Shown: piece after piece, positions 19,496 to 28,063 of the stretch
Numbering within the stretch: the first letter of the stretch is position 1
How the letters are laid out: the number at the start of each line of letters is the position of its first letter
From: Oxynema aestuarii AP17
GTDB lineage: Bacteria; Cyanobacteriota; Cyanobacteriia; Cyanobacteriales; Laspinemataceae
DNA: 64,000 bases
Direction: 5' to 3'
Assembly: GCF_012295525.1 (NCBI RefSeq)
Contig: NZ_CP051167.1
Location: 62,001 to 126,000, forward strand
Translations under genes and position numbers: made by a program
The notes under the pieces: generated by a model
The model's input: only the letters and a program-made list of their open reading frames with translations
Told to the model about the DNA's origin: nothing
Databases searched by the model: none

Positions 19496-19503
19496 AGGTT
19501 TTG

Positions 19504-19734
19504 ATGAACCCGTTAATGCTCCGTCAACTGTGGTCGTCGATTGAAAATTCTCAGGTGAATATTCTGTTGAGCCTCGACGACACGAGTTTGATTCAATGGT
19601 TGATCAAGCAGTTCAAGCAAGAGCAATCCCTGAATCAAGACGAAACCAACATGATCGACAATTACCTGAGAACGAAACTGTCATTGATTCGCGACATCGC
19701 CCAAGAACGGATCGGAACCGAAAGCATGGGCTAA
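19504..19734 (+). CDS. Conserved-looking small hypothetical protein (76 aa)
   Basis: A 76-residue soluble, probably helical protein (MNPLMLRQLWSSIENS..., LIQWLIKQFKQEQSLNQDE...). No catalytic motif is visible. I recall similar short proteins in other cyanobacteria but cannot name a function. The start is well supported: AAAGGAGG at 19491-19498 lies 5 nt before ATG 19504. The frame is open upstream to 19408, but that overlaps the structured leader. The long folded leader suggests post-transcriptional control. Confidence 0.7.
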   Translation: MNPLMLRQLWSSIENSQVNILLSLDDTSLIQWLIKQFKQEQSLNQDETNMIDNYLRTKLSLIRDIAQERIGTESMG

Positions 19735-20418
19735 AATCCTGCGCCGATTCCGATCGCGATCGCCCTCCCCCTTTCTTCCCTCGCGCGATCGCTCAGAATC
19801 GTCAGCCAATCTCCCCGGCGCCAGATCCGACGGCGATCCTGGCCGTCAAACGCGCCATCGCCTTCGGTCACGCTTCTTGACAGTCCCCAACCTAAAGGGA
19901 CGGGGATTCTCGCTCGACCGGGAGGCCGAGGACTTTCCCCTCTGCGAGCTTCATCACGCTGTAAGATAAGACCTGAGCCACGAGCGATCGACAACTTTCG
20001 TGGCGCGGTCGGTCAACGTCGCCTACGCCACCTACGCCGAAGGTCGCTCTCAGGCGCTCACCTGCGATCGATCCCAACTCCTCTCGCGGCGATCGCGCTT
20101 TCCCAACCCGAAGACCACCAAATTTTCGACAACCTCATTTCTAAACAACCCCTCGCCCCGTCGTCAGCGACGCAGACCCCCGGTGGAGGTACGTTCGGCG
20201 TTGGTTCATTTACGTCACCTACGCCGAAAAACTCGGCATTACCTCTAAAAATATCGAGGAACAAGCCAATAATCTCATAGGTCCCGCCCTTTCGTTGAGG
20301 GAAACGGCAAAACGACACAGGGTTTTGAGCTTTCACGTTTTAAGCTTTCACTCAGTCTGGAGTCTCGATTCCCTCATTTTCTCGATCTAAAATCAAAAAT
20401 CTAAAATCTAAAATCATC
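19735..20418. other. Intergenic region with a possible decayed reading frame
   Basis: No intact gene is supported. Between about 20040 and 20280 the plus strand has coding-like stretches, for example SQPEDHQIFDNLISKQPLAP in one frame and YAEKLGITSKNIEEQANNL in another, which suggests a frameshifted gene remnant. Heptamer repeats (ATCTAAA) occur at 20384-20416, directly before the next gene. Confidence 0.35.
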
Positions 20419-21390
20419 ATGGGTTTAGGCTTACTGATTGACGGTAAATGGGTTTCCGAACGGGAACAAGAAGATAACCAAGGTCGATTTATTCGTCCTT
20501 CTACGACCTTTCGCCATTGGATTACTGCCGACGGTTCCAGTAGCTTTCAAGCCGAAAGCGGACGCTATCATCTCTATATTTCTTGGGCCTGTCCGTGGGC
20601 GCATCGAACAGCAATTATGCGCCAATTGAAAGGACTGGATAAGGCGATCTCTCTGTCGGTCGTGTCCGCCGTTATCGACCAAAATAGTTGGGAATTTAGC
20701 GACGAACCGGGGATGATTCCCGATCGCGTCAACGGCTGTCATTATTTGTGGCAACTGTATCTTAAAGCCCAACCCGATTATAGCGGACGGGTTACAGTTC
20801 CCGTATTGTGGGATAAGAAAACTGGGGCGATCGTCAATAACGAATCTCGCGAAATTATTCGGATGTTAGATACCGAATTTGAAGGGATTGCCCAAAATTC
20901 GGTTAATTTTTGTCCGCCGGACTTGAAAGTGGAGGTCGATCGCGCGATCGATGCGATTTACCAACCGATTAATAACGGCGTTTATCGGGCGGGATTTGCA
21001 ACCACTCAAATGGCCTATGAAGAAGGGGTCGCCGATTTATTTAAAGCCCTGGATAATTGGGAAGAAATTTTAGGGAAACAACGCTATTTATGCGGCGATC
21101 GCCTCACGGAGGCAGACTGGTGCATGTTCACAACTTTATTGCGCTTCGATCCGGTTTATTATTTCCATTTTAAATGTAATTTACGCCGGATTCAAGACTA
21201 TCCCAATCTCTGGAATTATCTCAAAGAGTTATATCAATATCCCGGAGTGAAAGAAACCTGCAATTTCGACCATATCAAGCGCCATTACTATCAAAGTCAT
21301 CCCAAAGTAAACCCCACTCGTGTCGTTCCTATCGGGCCGATCTTTAATTTAGACGAACCCCACGATCGCGATCGCTTTAGTTCGGAGTGA
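20419..21390 (+). CDS. Glutathionyl-hydroquinone reductase (Xi-class glutathione transferase)
   Basis: A 323-residue cytosolic enzyme. The thioredoxin-fold N-terminus carries the family motif SWACPWAHR with catalytic Cys58, and the all-helical C-terminal GST domain holds the family's YxxGFA-type and LCGDRLTEADW motifs. Xi-class enzymes reduce glutathionyl-hydroquinones with glutathione, in quinone or chlorinated-aromatic detoxification. Length (about 320) matches the family. It is flanked by repeats on both sides and has no operon partner. Confidence 0.9.
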   Translation: MGLGLLIDGKWVSEREQEDNQGRFIRPSTTFRHWITADGSSSFQAESGRYHLYISWACPWAHRTAIMRQLKGLDKAISLSVVSAVIDQNSWEFSDEPGMIPDRVNGCHYLWQLYLKAQPDYSGRVTVPVLWDKKTGAIVNNESREIIRMLDTEFEGIAQNSVNFCPPDLKVEVDRAIDAIYQPINNGVYRAGFATTQMAYEEGVADLFKALDNWEEILGKQRYLCGDRLTEADWCMFTTLLRFDPVYYFHFKCNLRRIQDYPNLWNYLKELYQYPGVKETCNFDHIKRHYYQSHPKVNPTRVVPIGPIFNLDEPHDRDRFSSE

Positions 21391-21405
21391 AGCTGTTAGA
21401 TCACT

Positions 21406-21540
21406 TACAGCACTCGGGCGTCTGATGAGGTACAGTGACGATCCCCCTAACCCCCTTTTCAAAGGCGGGTTGGGGGGATTTCGGGGGGAACGAGGAAAGT
21501 CCGCCTTTTTAAGGGGGATTTAGGGGGATCTAAATGTCTT
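21406..21540. repeat. MITE-like palindromic repeat, copy A (right end degraded)
   Basis: The core 21440-21540 starts GATCCCCCTAA and ends TTAGGGGGATC, with internal inverted copies of CCCCCTT/AAGGGGG. The left flank (TACAGCA at 21406 and GATGAGGTAC) resembles the outer parts of copy B near 26.9 kb. No matching TGCTGTA end is seen on the right. Confidence 0.65.
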
Positions 21541-21757
21541 GCATAGCAGAGGAAAATGCCATATTAGACATTTAAACTGCATGAGTCAAAGAGCGCGAAC
21601 GCGAAAGTGTAGACCGAGTAGAATCGTTCCTAAAACCTTTATGAAATAAGCTTTTTACGGATTAAGAATCCTGTCTTTCGGTGGGCTTGAAAAGTTCACC
21701 ACAGGCTTTGTTCCGTAACTTTAAAAGAGAAAAAGCTTAACTTTACTGACGGGGACG

Positions 21758-22359
21758 GTCAGTATTGTCGTTTCGTTTCTGATGGGGGTCTTGCTGAACC
21801 TCGGGCGACCAAGTCGCTTACCGATCGTGAGTTGGGGAGCGATTGTCTACATCGAAATTCTTCGGGCATTTCCCTTGATTGGAATTGTATTTATAGCACA
21901 ATAAATGTTACCCTTATTTTTGCCTGCCAATATAGAACGCGATCGCCGGATTGGCTCTATTTAGTGCGACTTAGTGCGGCATATATGGCGGAAAATGTAC
22001 GTGGAGGCTTGCAATCGATCTCTAGCACTCAACTGGAAGCGGCGACAGCCTTGGGCTTGTCTTCGCCGTTAATTGTCGTCTTAATGGTCTTATCGCAAGC
22101 GTTACGGGCGGTGGTTCCCGCGATGGTCGGTCAGTTTATCGGCTGATTTAAGGATACGTCGTTACTGTCGATTGTTGGTTGAGTCGCGTTAACGGGGATG
22201 GCGCGATCGATTGTCGCCCAACCCGAATTTATCGGACACTACGCGGAAGTTTATATTTTTGTTACCTTAATTTATTGGCTATTTTGCTATGGGATGTCTT
22301 GGGTCAGTCGCCATTTAGAAAAAAAGTTAGGAATAGAGACTTCGACGGATAATCGTTGA
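21758..22359 (+). pseudogene. Decayed amino-acid ABC transporter permease gene (AapM/BztC-like C-terminal part)
   Basis: The translated remnant matches the inner-membrane permease of polar amino-acid ABC transporters: YIEILRAFPLIGIVF, AYMAENVRGGLQSISSTQLE (the EAA-loop region), then QFIG-FKDTSLLSIVG and a C-terminal YWLFCYGMSWVSRHLEKKLG. It is clearly broken: the N-terminal half is missing, there is an in-frame TAA at 21902, a frameshift between about 21905 and 21970, and two in-frame TGA codons (22144 and 22180) at positions where a leucine would fit. No partner subunits are near. Confidence 0.85.
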
Positions 22360-22491
22360 GGCGATCGCCACGATCGCGATGGCGCCAGGGTAATGGCGAT
22401 ACAGGTAAGTTTGCTTATTTTTTTCGGCAAATAAAGAGAACCTTTTAAAGTTTGATAAACATTCATAAACTATTATGTTACCTGTCAAAAA

Positions 22492-22520
22492 TCCTTAATT
22501 ACTCTGACTATAATTAAGGA
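22492..22520 (+). promoter_or_regulatory. Perfect 9-bp hairpin before the 39-residue gene
   Basis: TCCTTAATT (22492-22500) and AATTAAGGA (22512-22520) form a perfect stem with an 11-nt loop, ending 43 nt before the ATG. It may act as operator or leader hairpin. Confidence 0.4.
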
Positions 22521-22563
22521 AAATCCCTAACTCAAGCGTCAAGAACGTCAAGGAGAGTCTCTC

Positions 22564-22683
22564 ATGGATGACTCTGGTAAAAAGTTTCCAACCTATACCG
22601 ATGAAAGTGTAGCCGACTTGCTGATTTTCTCAATTATTGTTTTGTGTCTGTTTACCTTTGTGATTGTCCTCGGTATTTTTTAG
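22564..22683 (+). CDS. 39-residue single-helix membrane protein
   Basis: ATG 22564 to TAG 22681 encodes 39 residues: a polar N-terminus (MDDSGKKFPTYTDESVADL) and one hydrophobic helix of about 19 residues. An SD, AAGGAGAG, sits 7-8 nt before the start and a terminator follows 40 bp after the stop, so this is a real small gene. Size and topology resemble small subunits of thylakoid complexes (photosystem, cytochrome b6f or NDH-1 families), but I cannot assign it to one. Confidence 0.7.
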   Translation: MDDSGKKFPTYTDESVADLLIFSIIVLCLFTFVIVLGIF

Positions 22684-22722
22684 TTGACTGCATCGAACCG
22701 AAAAGACAATTAGAAATTCAAT

Positions 22723-22760
22723 AAAGGGCAGGTCGTCGTTGGATCTGTCCTTTCTTTTTC
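22723..22760 (+). terminator. Terminator after the 39-residue gene
   Basis: AAAGGGCAG and CTGTCCTTT pair (one G-T) across a 13-nt loop and are followed by CTTTTTC. Confidence 0.65.
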
Positions 22761-22826
22761 GGATGTAGGAATAAAATATATAAATTTAGGGCGATCGCTA
22801 TTTTCTTTTAAAAATGCGATCTAGAA

Positions 22827-23942
22827 ATGAAACTTGATGCAACCTTGTGGCATGGTTCTTTTAATAACAAAGAGAGTACCTTACAGCAACTTTCTCCTTA
22901 TGTAGGAAAGCTAAAAACTGGAATGGTGCAAGTTTTGTTACAACTGTATTCTCAAACAGGAGATACGGTACTCGATCCGTTTTGCGGTTCGGGAGTGGTT
23001 CCCTTAGAAGCGGCGATCGCCGGACGCCGGGTATGGGCCAACGATCTCAGCCCCTACGCTTACGCAATTTCCCGGGCAAAGTTGGAGGCGCCATCAACAA
23101 AAGCCGAGGCGATCGCCCGCGCCGAAATTTTACTCGAAACCGTCGAACGAGAAGCTCCTAACATCGATTTAACGCTAATTCCTCAATGGGTAAAAGACTT
23201 TTTTCACCCAGATACTTTACGAGAAATTATCGTTGCCTTTTGCTGGTTAAAAGAACGAGAAGAGTATTTTCTCACGGGCTGTTTGTTAGGAATTTTGCAT
23301 CACGTTCGCCCCGGTTTTTTGTCCTATCCAGCTAGCCACCTCGTCCCGTATTTACGAACCTCGAAATATCCCCGCGATCGCTTCCCGGAAATGTACGCTT
23401 ATCGGGATTTGCGATCGCGGTTGCTCGCTAAAATTAAGCGGGCTTATCGCCGTTCTTTACTCCCAGACCATTGGGGCGATCGCCATTATCAGATTTGGCA
23501 AGAGAATGCGATGAGTTTGGCGATCGATAACGAGTCCGTCGATACTATTATTTCCAGCCCGCCGTACTTTGGCGCCCTGGACTACGCCCGCGACAATCGA
23601 CTGCGTTTGTGGTTTCTCGGTTGTGAGGATTGGCAACAATTAGATCGCTCTTTAACGGCGAAAATTAAAATATATTTACCACAAATGTCGCTTTGCTTGC
23701 GAGAAATGTATCGCGTTCTCAAACCCGGCAGTTATTGCATTTTAGTTTTAGGAGACGTGCGTCAAAATGGCAAAACTCGGCGAACGGCAGAACTGTTAGC
23801 CGAAGAAGCCCTAAAAGTTACGAGCGATCGCTTCCGTATAGAAACCATTTATGACGATCTGATTCCCGACAATCGGCGATCGCGCCGCCAAACAAAAATG
23901 ACAAAATTCGAGCGGATTTTAGTGATGCAAAAAACAGCTTGA
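22827..23942 (+). CDS. Orphan DNA methyltransferase (amino-methyltransferase type, SPPY motif)
   Basis: A 371-residue SAM-dependent DNA methyltransferase. Motif I DPFCGSG (residues 50-56) binds SAM, and the catalytic motif SSPPY (243-247) is the form typical of N4-cytosine and some N6-adenine enzymes. The ~185 residues between them would hold the target recognition region, i.e. alpha-group order. No restriction endonuclease gene adjoins, so it is probably an epigenetic, solitary enzyme. Its target cannot be read from the sequence. ATG 22827 is the only reasonable start. Confidence 0.85.
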   Translation: MKLDATLWHGSFNNKESTLQQLSPYVGKLKTGMVQVLLQLYSQTGDTVLDPFCGSGVVPLEAAIAGRRVWANDLSPYAYAISRAKLEAPSTKAEAIARAEILLETVEREAPNIDLTLIPQWVKDFFHPDTLREIIVAFCWLKEREEYFLTGCLLGILHHVRPGFLSYPASHLVPYLRTSKYPRDRFPEMYAYRDLRSRLLAKIKRAYRRSLLPDHWGDRHYQIWQENAMSLAIDNESVDTIISSPPYFGALDYARDNRLRLWFLGCEDWQQLDRSLTAKIKIYLPQMSLCLREMYRVLKPGSYCILVLGDVRQNGKTRRTAELLAEEALKVTSDRFRIETIYDDLIPDNRRSRRQTKMTKFERILVMQKTA

Positions 23943-24211
23943 CTTTTAAGCAAAGGTAGAAGTTCGTAAGCCAGCTATCCCGATCTCATTCCCGAGCTCA
24001 TTTGAGACATCGAACAGGCAACAAAGAACAGACAAAAGCCAAAAATCGGCACTCAGAACTCAGTCATAGAAGTTAGTCGCTTCAATCGATTCCGCTCCAT
24101 TTTTCCTCCCCAGGGAACATCTGCCCCCTCGCGAGAGTCAATGTCAGAGAAATTCGGCGATTCTTAATTGGAATCGGCGAAAAAATATCCTATTCTGGAG
24201 ACATCAAATCT

Positions 24212-24604
24212 ATGAATCTTTCTCTCACGGCGAAAGTTCTCGCACTCAGTGCAGGTTTTGCATTGTCTTCAGGGTTCATCTTTCCTCACGCCGCCAACGC
24301 GCAAATCCCCAAACCCGCTTTGACGGCAACTTGGTTACTTTTACAAGGTCAAAAATACCCGATTATTCGTTCTATGCCTGTGATTTTAAACAAAGCAGGT
24401 GGCTTGGGAAGCGTCGGGGATATTATTCGTCCTCAAACTAGCGATGACGGTCGCTATGAATTGGTCGAACTCATCGGGGATATGAGTTCGCAGAGTGTTT
24501 TTTCTTACATGGGACGAACCGCGTTTAGAAAAGCTAGGGTTCAAGATACCGTTACGGGCGAAGTCTTGGAAGTTTTACTTCCCTTAATTGTTCGTTATTT
24601 CTAA
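24212..24604 (+). CDS. Exported small protein of unknown function
   Basis: A 130-residue protein with a clear Sec signal peptide (hydrophobic core LALSAGFALSSGF, cleavage after AANA, residue about 30). The mature part (about 100 residues) is mixed and ends in a hydrophobic stretch, EVLEVLLPLIVRYF. No domain is recognised; the periplasm or lumen is its likely location. A strong terminator follows 55 bp after the stop. Confidence 0.7.
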   Translation: MNLSLTAKVLALSAGFALSSGFIFPHAANAQIPKPALTATWLLLQGQKYPIIRSMPVILNKAGGLGSVGDIIRPQTSDDGRYELVELIGDMSSQSVFSYMGRTAFRKARVQDTVTGEVLEVLLPLIVRYF

Positions 24605-24657
24605 ACCGGATATCTTGCAAGGCTATAAAATTTTTACCTGCTGCTTTCTATATCTTA

Positions 24658-24688
24658 AACTCCAGTAGCTAGCTGGAGTTTTTTTTAT
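24658..24688 (+). terminator. Rho-independent terminator of the exported protein gene
   Basis: A perfect 8-bp stem AACTCCAG / CTGGAGTT with loop TAGCTAG is followed by eight T residues. Confidence 0.9.
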
Positions 24689-25005
24689 GTTGCTCTATAG
24701 CTAAGCTGTTTTTATTTCCAAATGGATAAAAGTTACGAAGTAAACCCGATCGTTGTCCCACCAAAACCCTTATTGCATGATATTTTTAGAAAAAACACTG
24801 GTTTGACTCATGCTGTTTACATGCCTAAGCTATTTCTTTTTTTTAATCCCTATAGTAGGTTTAAATTAGTTGAGTCAGGGGGGTTCACCTGAAACCCTTG
24901 AGAGTAGGAGCATCCTTCAGGTACGCTCGGGAACACTCGATCCCTACTTAGGTTACAAATCATTTAAGATTACTAAAGCACGATCGCGCTAAAATTAAGC
25001 CTTAC
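24689..25005. other. Intergenic stretch
   Basis: About 320 bp of AT-rich sequence with no supported gene, repeat or convincing promoter. Confidence 0.4.
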
Positions 25006-25224
25006 TCAGACATCAAAGGCGATCGCAACTCCCGATCTCCATCCCATTAAATAAAAATCGCCCTTCTGATGGCCACGATCTTGTAATTGCCGGATATAAT
25101 TTGAGACATCGAGCGATCGCGCTTCCCCGATCTCCAAATCGGAGAAAACCGGAGGGCGATCGCGCGATCGCTTGTCAGTTTTAATCTCTGGCACTTCAGA
25201 GATCCGTGTATCTACTTCCATCAA
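25006..25224 (-). CDS. Possible small protein or gene remnant (72 aa)
   Basis: A 72-codon frame whose translation looks protein-like, especially YIRQLQDRGHQKGDFYLMGW. It lacks a good SD, and its start is only 8 bp from the start of the divergent propeller gene, leaving no promoter space. It could be the C-terminal end of a lost larger gene. No family is recognised. Confidence 0.3.
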   Translation of the reverse strand: MMEVDTRISEVPEIKTDKRSRDRPPVFSDLEIGEARSLDVSNYIRQLQDRGHQKGDFYLMGWRSGVAIAFDV

Positions 25225-25232
25225 CTCGACTG

Positions 25233-26840
25233 ATGACTTTAGCGCGACGAAATTTTAATAAACTGGCGTTGCAATTTTTACTCGCCAGCACCATTCCACC
25301 GACGATTAACGCCTGTCAGCGCAGCAATTCCGATGCGATCGCCCCTCAAACACTGTTCTCGAAAGCCGTAACTTCCAAAGTTAACGAATTAGTTCCCGAA
25401 CCCGGGTTAGAAATCGATTTAATCATCCCCACCTTTCTCGGAAACGATCGCCGCATTTTTTACGGACGAGGTATTCCTAAAAACCTCAAAGTCCTCGATA
25501 AATTCCCATTAGGAACGGGGAGAACAAAAGTAGGCTCGACCTGGAAAACCTGGAGTGGTGCGGGGTGGACCGGACAACCGACCTTAACCCGCGATCGCGA
25601 AAAACTCTATTTAACCATCGGATCTTACGACCATCATTTACGCAAAATCGATCTCGACACCAACGAACTCATCTGGAAATATCAATTTGATGACGTTCTT
25701 AAAGGAACGGCGACAATTTATATCGATCCGACCGCCACAGACGACAATCGCATCGTGATTTTACAAGGGAGTCGCTTGGGGAATAAAAATTCTGTCTCTA
25801 CCTCAAAACCGATTCCGAGTTTGCGCGCCATTTCTTTTAGAACGGGTCGAGAAATTTGGAAATTAAATATTAAAAAAACAGCCAGTTACAGCCGGGATAA
25901 TGATAGCAGCCCTTTAGATTTGGGGAACGGTTTATTATTTAATGCAGGGGAAAATAGTATCGGTTATTTTCTCAACAGTTCGACCAAAGCGGTTTCGGAA
26001 AAATTGGAATTGTTGCAGCCGGAAATTTTGAGCGAAGTCCAACTCTACGAGGAACGAGATCGGAGTCGTCAAGGGGGAAATCTCGTGACTGAATCTTCTC
26101 CCGCCAGACTCGGCGATCGCCTTTATATTGCCTCTGGTTCCGGTCATATTTATGGCATTAGTGTGACCGATCGCCAAATTGTTTGGGATTTCTTTACCGG
26201 ATCCGATCTCGATGGAACCGTGGCGATTTCTGACGATGGAAAACTTTTTTGTTCGGTAGAAAAACAATATATTTCTGGTTCGGGAGGCATCTTAAAACTC
26301 GATCCGACTCAAGAACCGCAAGCGGCGATCGAATGGTTTTTACCCACAGGAAATGCCAGTTTAAAAAGTTGGAAAGGCGGGGTGATCGGTTCGGTGGCGT
26401 TAAACGATCGCTATCGTTCCGGGGAAGAGTTTCCGCCGCTTTTTGCAACGAACGCACTCGACGGCTATTTTTATCTCGGATCGCAACATACAGTGACCGG
26501 GGAAAAAGTTAAAAGCTTTTCCGGGAAAGGTGAATACGATACGCCATTAATTTTGTACCAACAGAAAATAGGTGCGTCGATTTCTACACCAATTTTTACC
26601 GAGGGCAATCGGGCGATCGCCGCCGGATATAATGGAGTTTATTTATTTGAGTTTATTTGGGAAAAAAGCAATCCGGGCGATCGCCAAGCGGCGGTCAATT
26701 CCCGAGGCGAATTTTATCGTTTGAAGGTCGAACAAATCGCGGAATTTAAACCTGGTGTTTCGTTTGAAGCCACTCCAATTGTTTGGAACGATCGCGTTTA
26801 TCTGTGCGGTCGCGATGGTTGGTTATATACGTTAGGATAA
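25233..26840 (+). CDS. Exported PQQ-type beta-propeller protein
   Basis: A 535-residue protein from ATG 25233. The N-terminus (MTLARRNFNKLALQFLLAS...INACQRS) has a twin-arginine-like RRNFNKL motif, a hydrophobic stretch and a cysteine that may be a lipobox. The rest has PQQ/BamB-like propeller repeats (GQPTLTRDREKLYLTIGSYDHHLRKIDL, RAISFRTGREIWKLN, LYIASGSGHIYGISVTDRQIVWDF, RVYLCGRDGWLYTLG). Function is unknown; a periplasmic scaffold or quinoprotein-like fold is inferred. A GTG at 25206 is the alternative start. A MITE sits directly after the stop. Confidence 0.8.
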   Translation: MTLARRNFNKLALQFLLASTIPPTINACQRSNSDAIAPQTLFSKAVTSKVNELVPEPGLEIDLIIPTFLGNDRRIFYGRGIPKNLKVLDKFPLGTGRTKVGSTWKTWSGAGWTGQPTLTRDREKLYLTIGSYDHHLRKIDLDTNELIWKYQFDDVLKGTATIYIDPTATDDNRIVILQGSRLGNKNSVSTSKPIPSLRAISFRTGREIWKLNIKKTASYSRDNDSSPLDLGNGLLFNAGENSIGYFLNSSTKAVSEKLELLQPEILSEVQLYEERDRSRQGGNLVTESSPARLGDRLYIASGSGHIYGISVTDRQIVWDFFTGSDLDGTVAISDDGKLFCSVEKQYISGSGGILKLDPTQEPQAAIEWFLPTGNASLKSWKGGVIGSVALNDRYRSGEEFPPLFATNALDGYFYLGSQHTVTGEKVKSFSGKGEYDTPLILYQQKIGASISTPIFTEGNRAIAAGYNGVYLFEFIWEKSNPGDRQAAVNSRGEFYRLKVEQIAEFKPGVSFEATPIVWNDRVYLCGRDGWLYTLG

Positions 26841-26846
26841 CCCAAA

Positions 26847-26987
26847 TACAGCAGTTTTCGCTGTTGGGCGGTACATTTCGATCCCCCTAAATCCCCCTTA
26901 AAAAGGGGGACTTTCACTGCCCCCCTTTTTAAGGGGGGTTGGGGGGATCTTTGCCTCTCGTACCTCATGACAGTGCCAATTGCTGTA
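26847..26987. mobile_element. MITE-like element, copy B, complete with terminal inverted repeats and flanking duplication
   Basis: 141 bp, starting TACAGCA and ending TGCTGTA. The core 26880-26949 carries GATCCCCC...GGGGGATC inverted repeats. It is flanked by an almost exact 12-bp direct repeat, GGATAACCCAAA on the left (26835-26846) and GGATAACCAAAA on the right (26988-26999), as expected of a target duplication. The left repeat includes the stop codon of the propeller gene. There is no coding capacity. Copy A lies at 21.4 kb. Confidence 0.75.
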
Positions 26988-27131
26988 GGATAACCAAAAA
27001 TAGAAAGAATCTAACTGGAGGTAGAGCGCGCGATCGCCTAAAAATGTTATAAACAAACCAGCAAAATCTCTCAAAATCGAACATTATTAACCGCTCAATT
27101 TGCCTTGAAAGCGCGATCGCGCCGAAAACTA

Positions 27132-27608
27132 ATGTTAAAATCTTGGATGGTTGTTGCTGTCGTCACTTTACTGGTGGCGATCGGTGGAAGTTCCCTCAAT
27201 TCTTCAGAAGATTTACGCTGGTTCAATCGCCTGCGTCGTCCCCAATGGCTGACCTTTGAAGCCGCCATTCCCCTCATTTGGACTGTTATTTTTATCTGTG
27301 GTGCGTGGTCGGCGGTGGTGACCTGGGAAAGCGATCCGGGAACGATTAAAACTTGGGTATTGATGGGGTTTTATTTAGGTTTAGAAATCGTGACCATTTC
27401 CTACACGATTCTGTTGACCAAATTGCGAAGTTTGCTCGTCGGAACGATCGTCGGCGCCACGGGAACCGTACTGAGTGCTTTACTCGCCGTCAGTGTCTGG
27501 TCGGTTTCCCAGTCGGCGGCGTTGTTATTAGTTCCTTATTTACTTTGGAGTCCGATTGGTACTTATACGACTTGGGAAATGCTCAAACTCAACCCCCCTC
27601 ACCGCTAG
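27132..27608 (+). CDS. TspO/MBR family membrane protein
   Basis: A 158-residue protein with five hydrophobic segments and family features such as WFNRLRRPQWLTFEAAIPLIWTVIF. TspO proteins bind tetrapyrroles and related ligands in the membrane and are linked to stress and tetrapyrrole control in cyanobacteria. The ATG at 27132 is preferred over an upstream TTG at 27105, because the latter only adds a basic HIP1-encoded segment. It converges with the FmdB-like gene. Confidence 0.85.
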   Translation: MLKSWMVVAVVTLLVAIGGSSLNSSEDLRWFNRLRRPQWLTFEAAIPLIWTVIFICGAWSAVVTWESDPGTIKTWVLMGFYLGLEIVTISYTILLTKLRSLLVGTIVGATGTVLSALLAVSVWSVSQSAALLLVPYLLWSPIGTYTTWEMLKLNPPHR

Positions 27609-27724
27609 TCCGATCGCGATCGATCGCTGTTTCGAGGGGCGATCGGGTTTTGAGATCGGCTCAACCCATAAACATCCCGATCGCTCGATCGATGGCGAAA
27701 TAAAAGATAGAATTAATGGCAAAA

Positions 27725-28063
27725 TTAATCGCCAAATTTCTTTTTCATATCCGGGTAAGTGGAGCGATCGCCCGGTCGGACAATGCGACTTTCGTTGTCC
27801 GTCGCCGTGACGTTTTCATAAACGCCATCCTCGCGTTTGACTAACTTACTAAACCCGTGACTCTTCAGATCGCTATTCCCCGTCGGGACGATCGTATGTG
27901 GTGCGGTAATCAAACGCTTGACGGGAGTATCTTCCGGCGTATCGCCCGGATCGCATTTGGCAAAACGGCAGAGTTCGCCCCAGGTTTGCGCTCTCTCGTT
28001 CATCCCGTGCATGACGTCCAACTTTTGGTTATTACTCGGACACAAATAACTGTAGATGGGCAT
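27725..28063 (-). CDS. FmdB-like small protein with atypical zinc ribbon
   Basis: A 112-residue protein starting MPIYSYLCP, like the MPIYEYRC start of FmdB/putative-regulatory zinc-ribbon proteins. Only three cysteines (C8, C33, C38) are present, and the usual paired CxxC motifs are absent, so metal binding may be lost or altered. The C-terminal half is polar and probably disordered. ATG 28063 is chosen by this family start; the frame extends upstream to 28153. Function is not known. Confidence 0.6.
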   Translation of the reverse strand: MPIYSYLCPSNNQKLDVMHGMNERAQTWGELCRFAKCDPGDTPEDTPVKRLITAPHTIVPTGNSDLKSHGFSKLVKREDGVYENVTATDNESRIVRPGDRSTYPDMKKKFGD

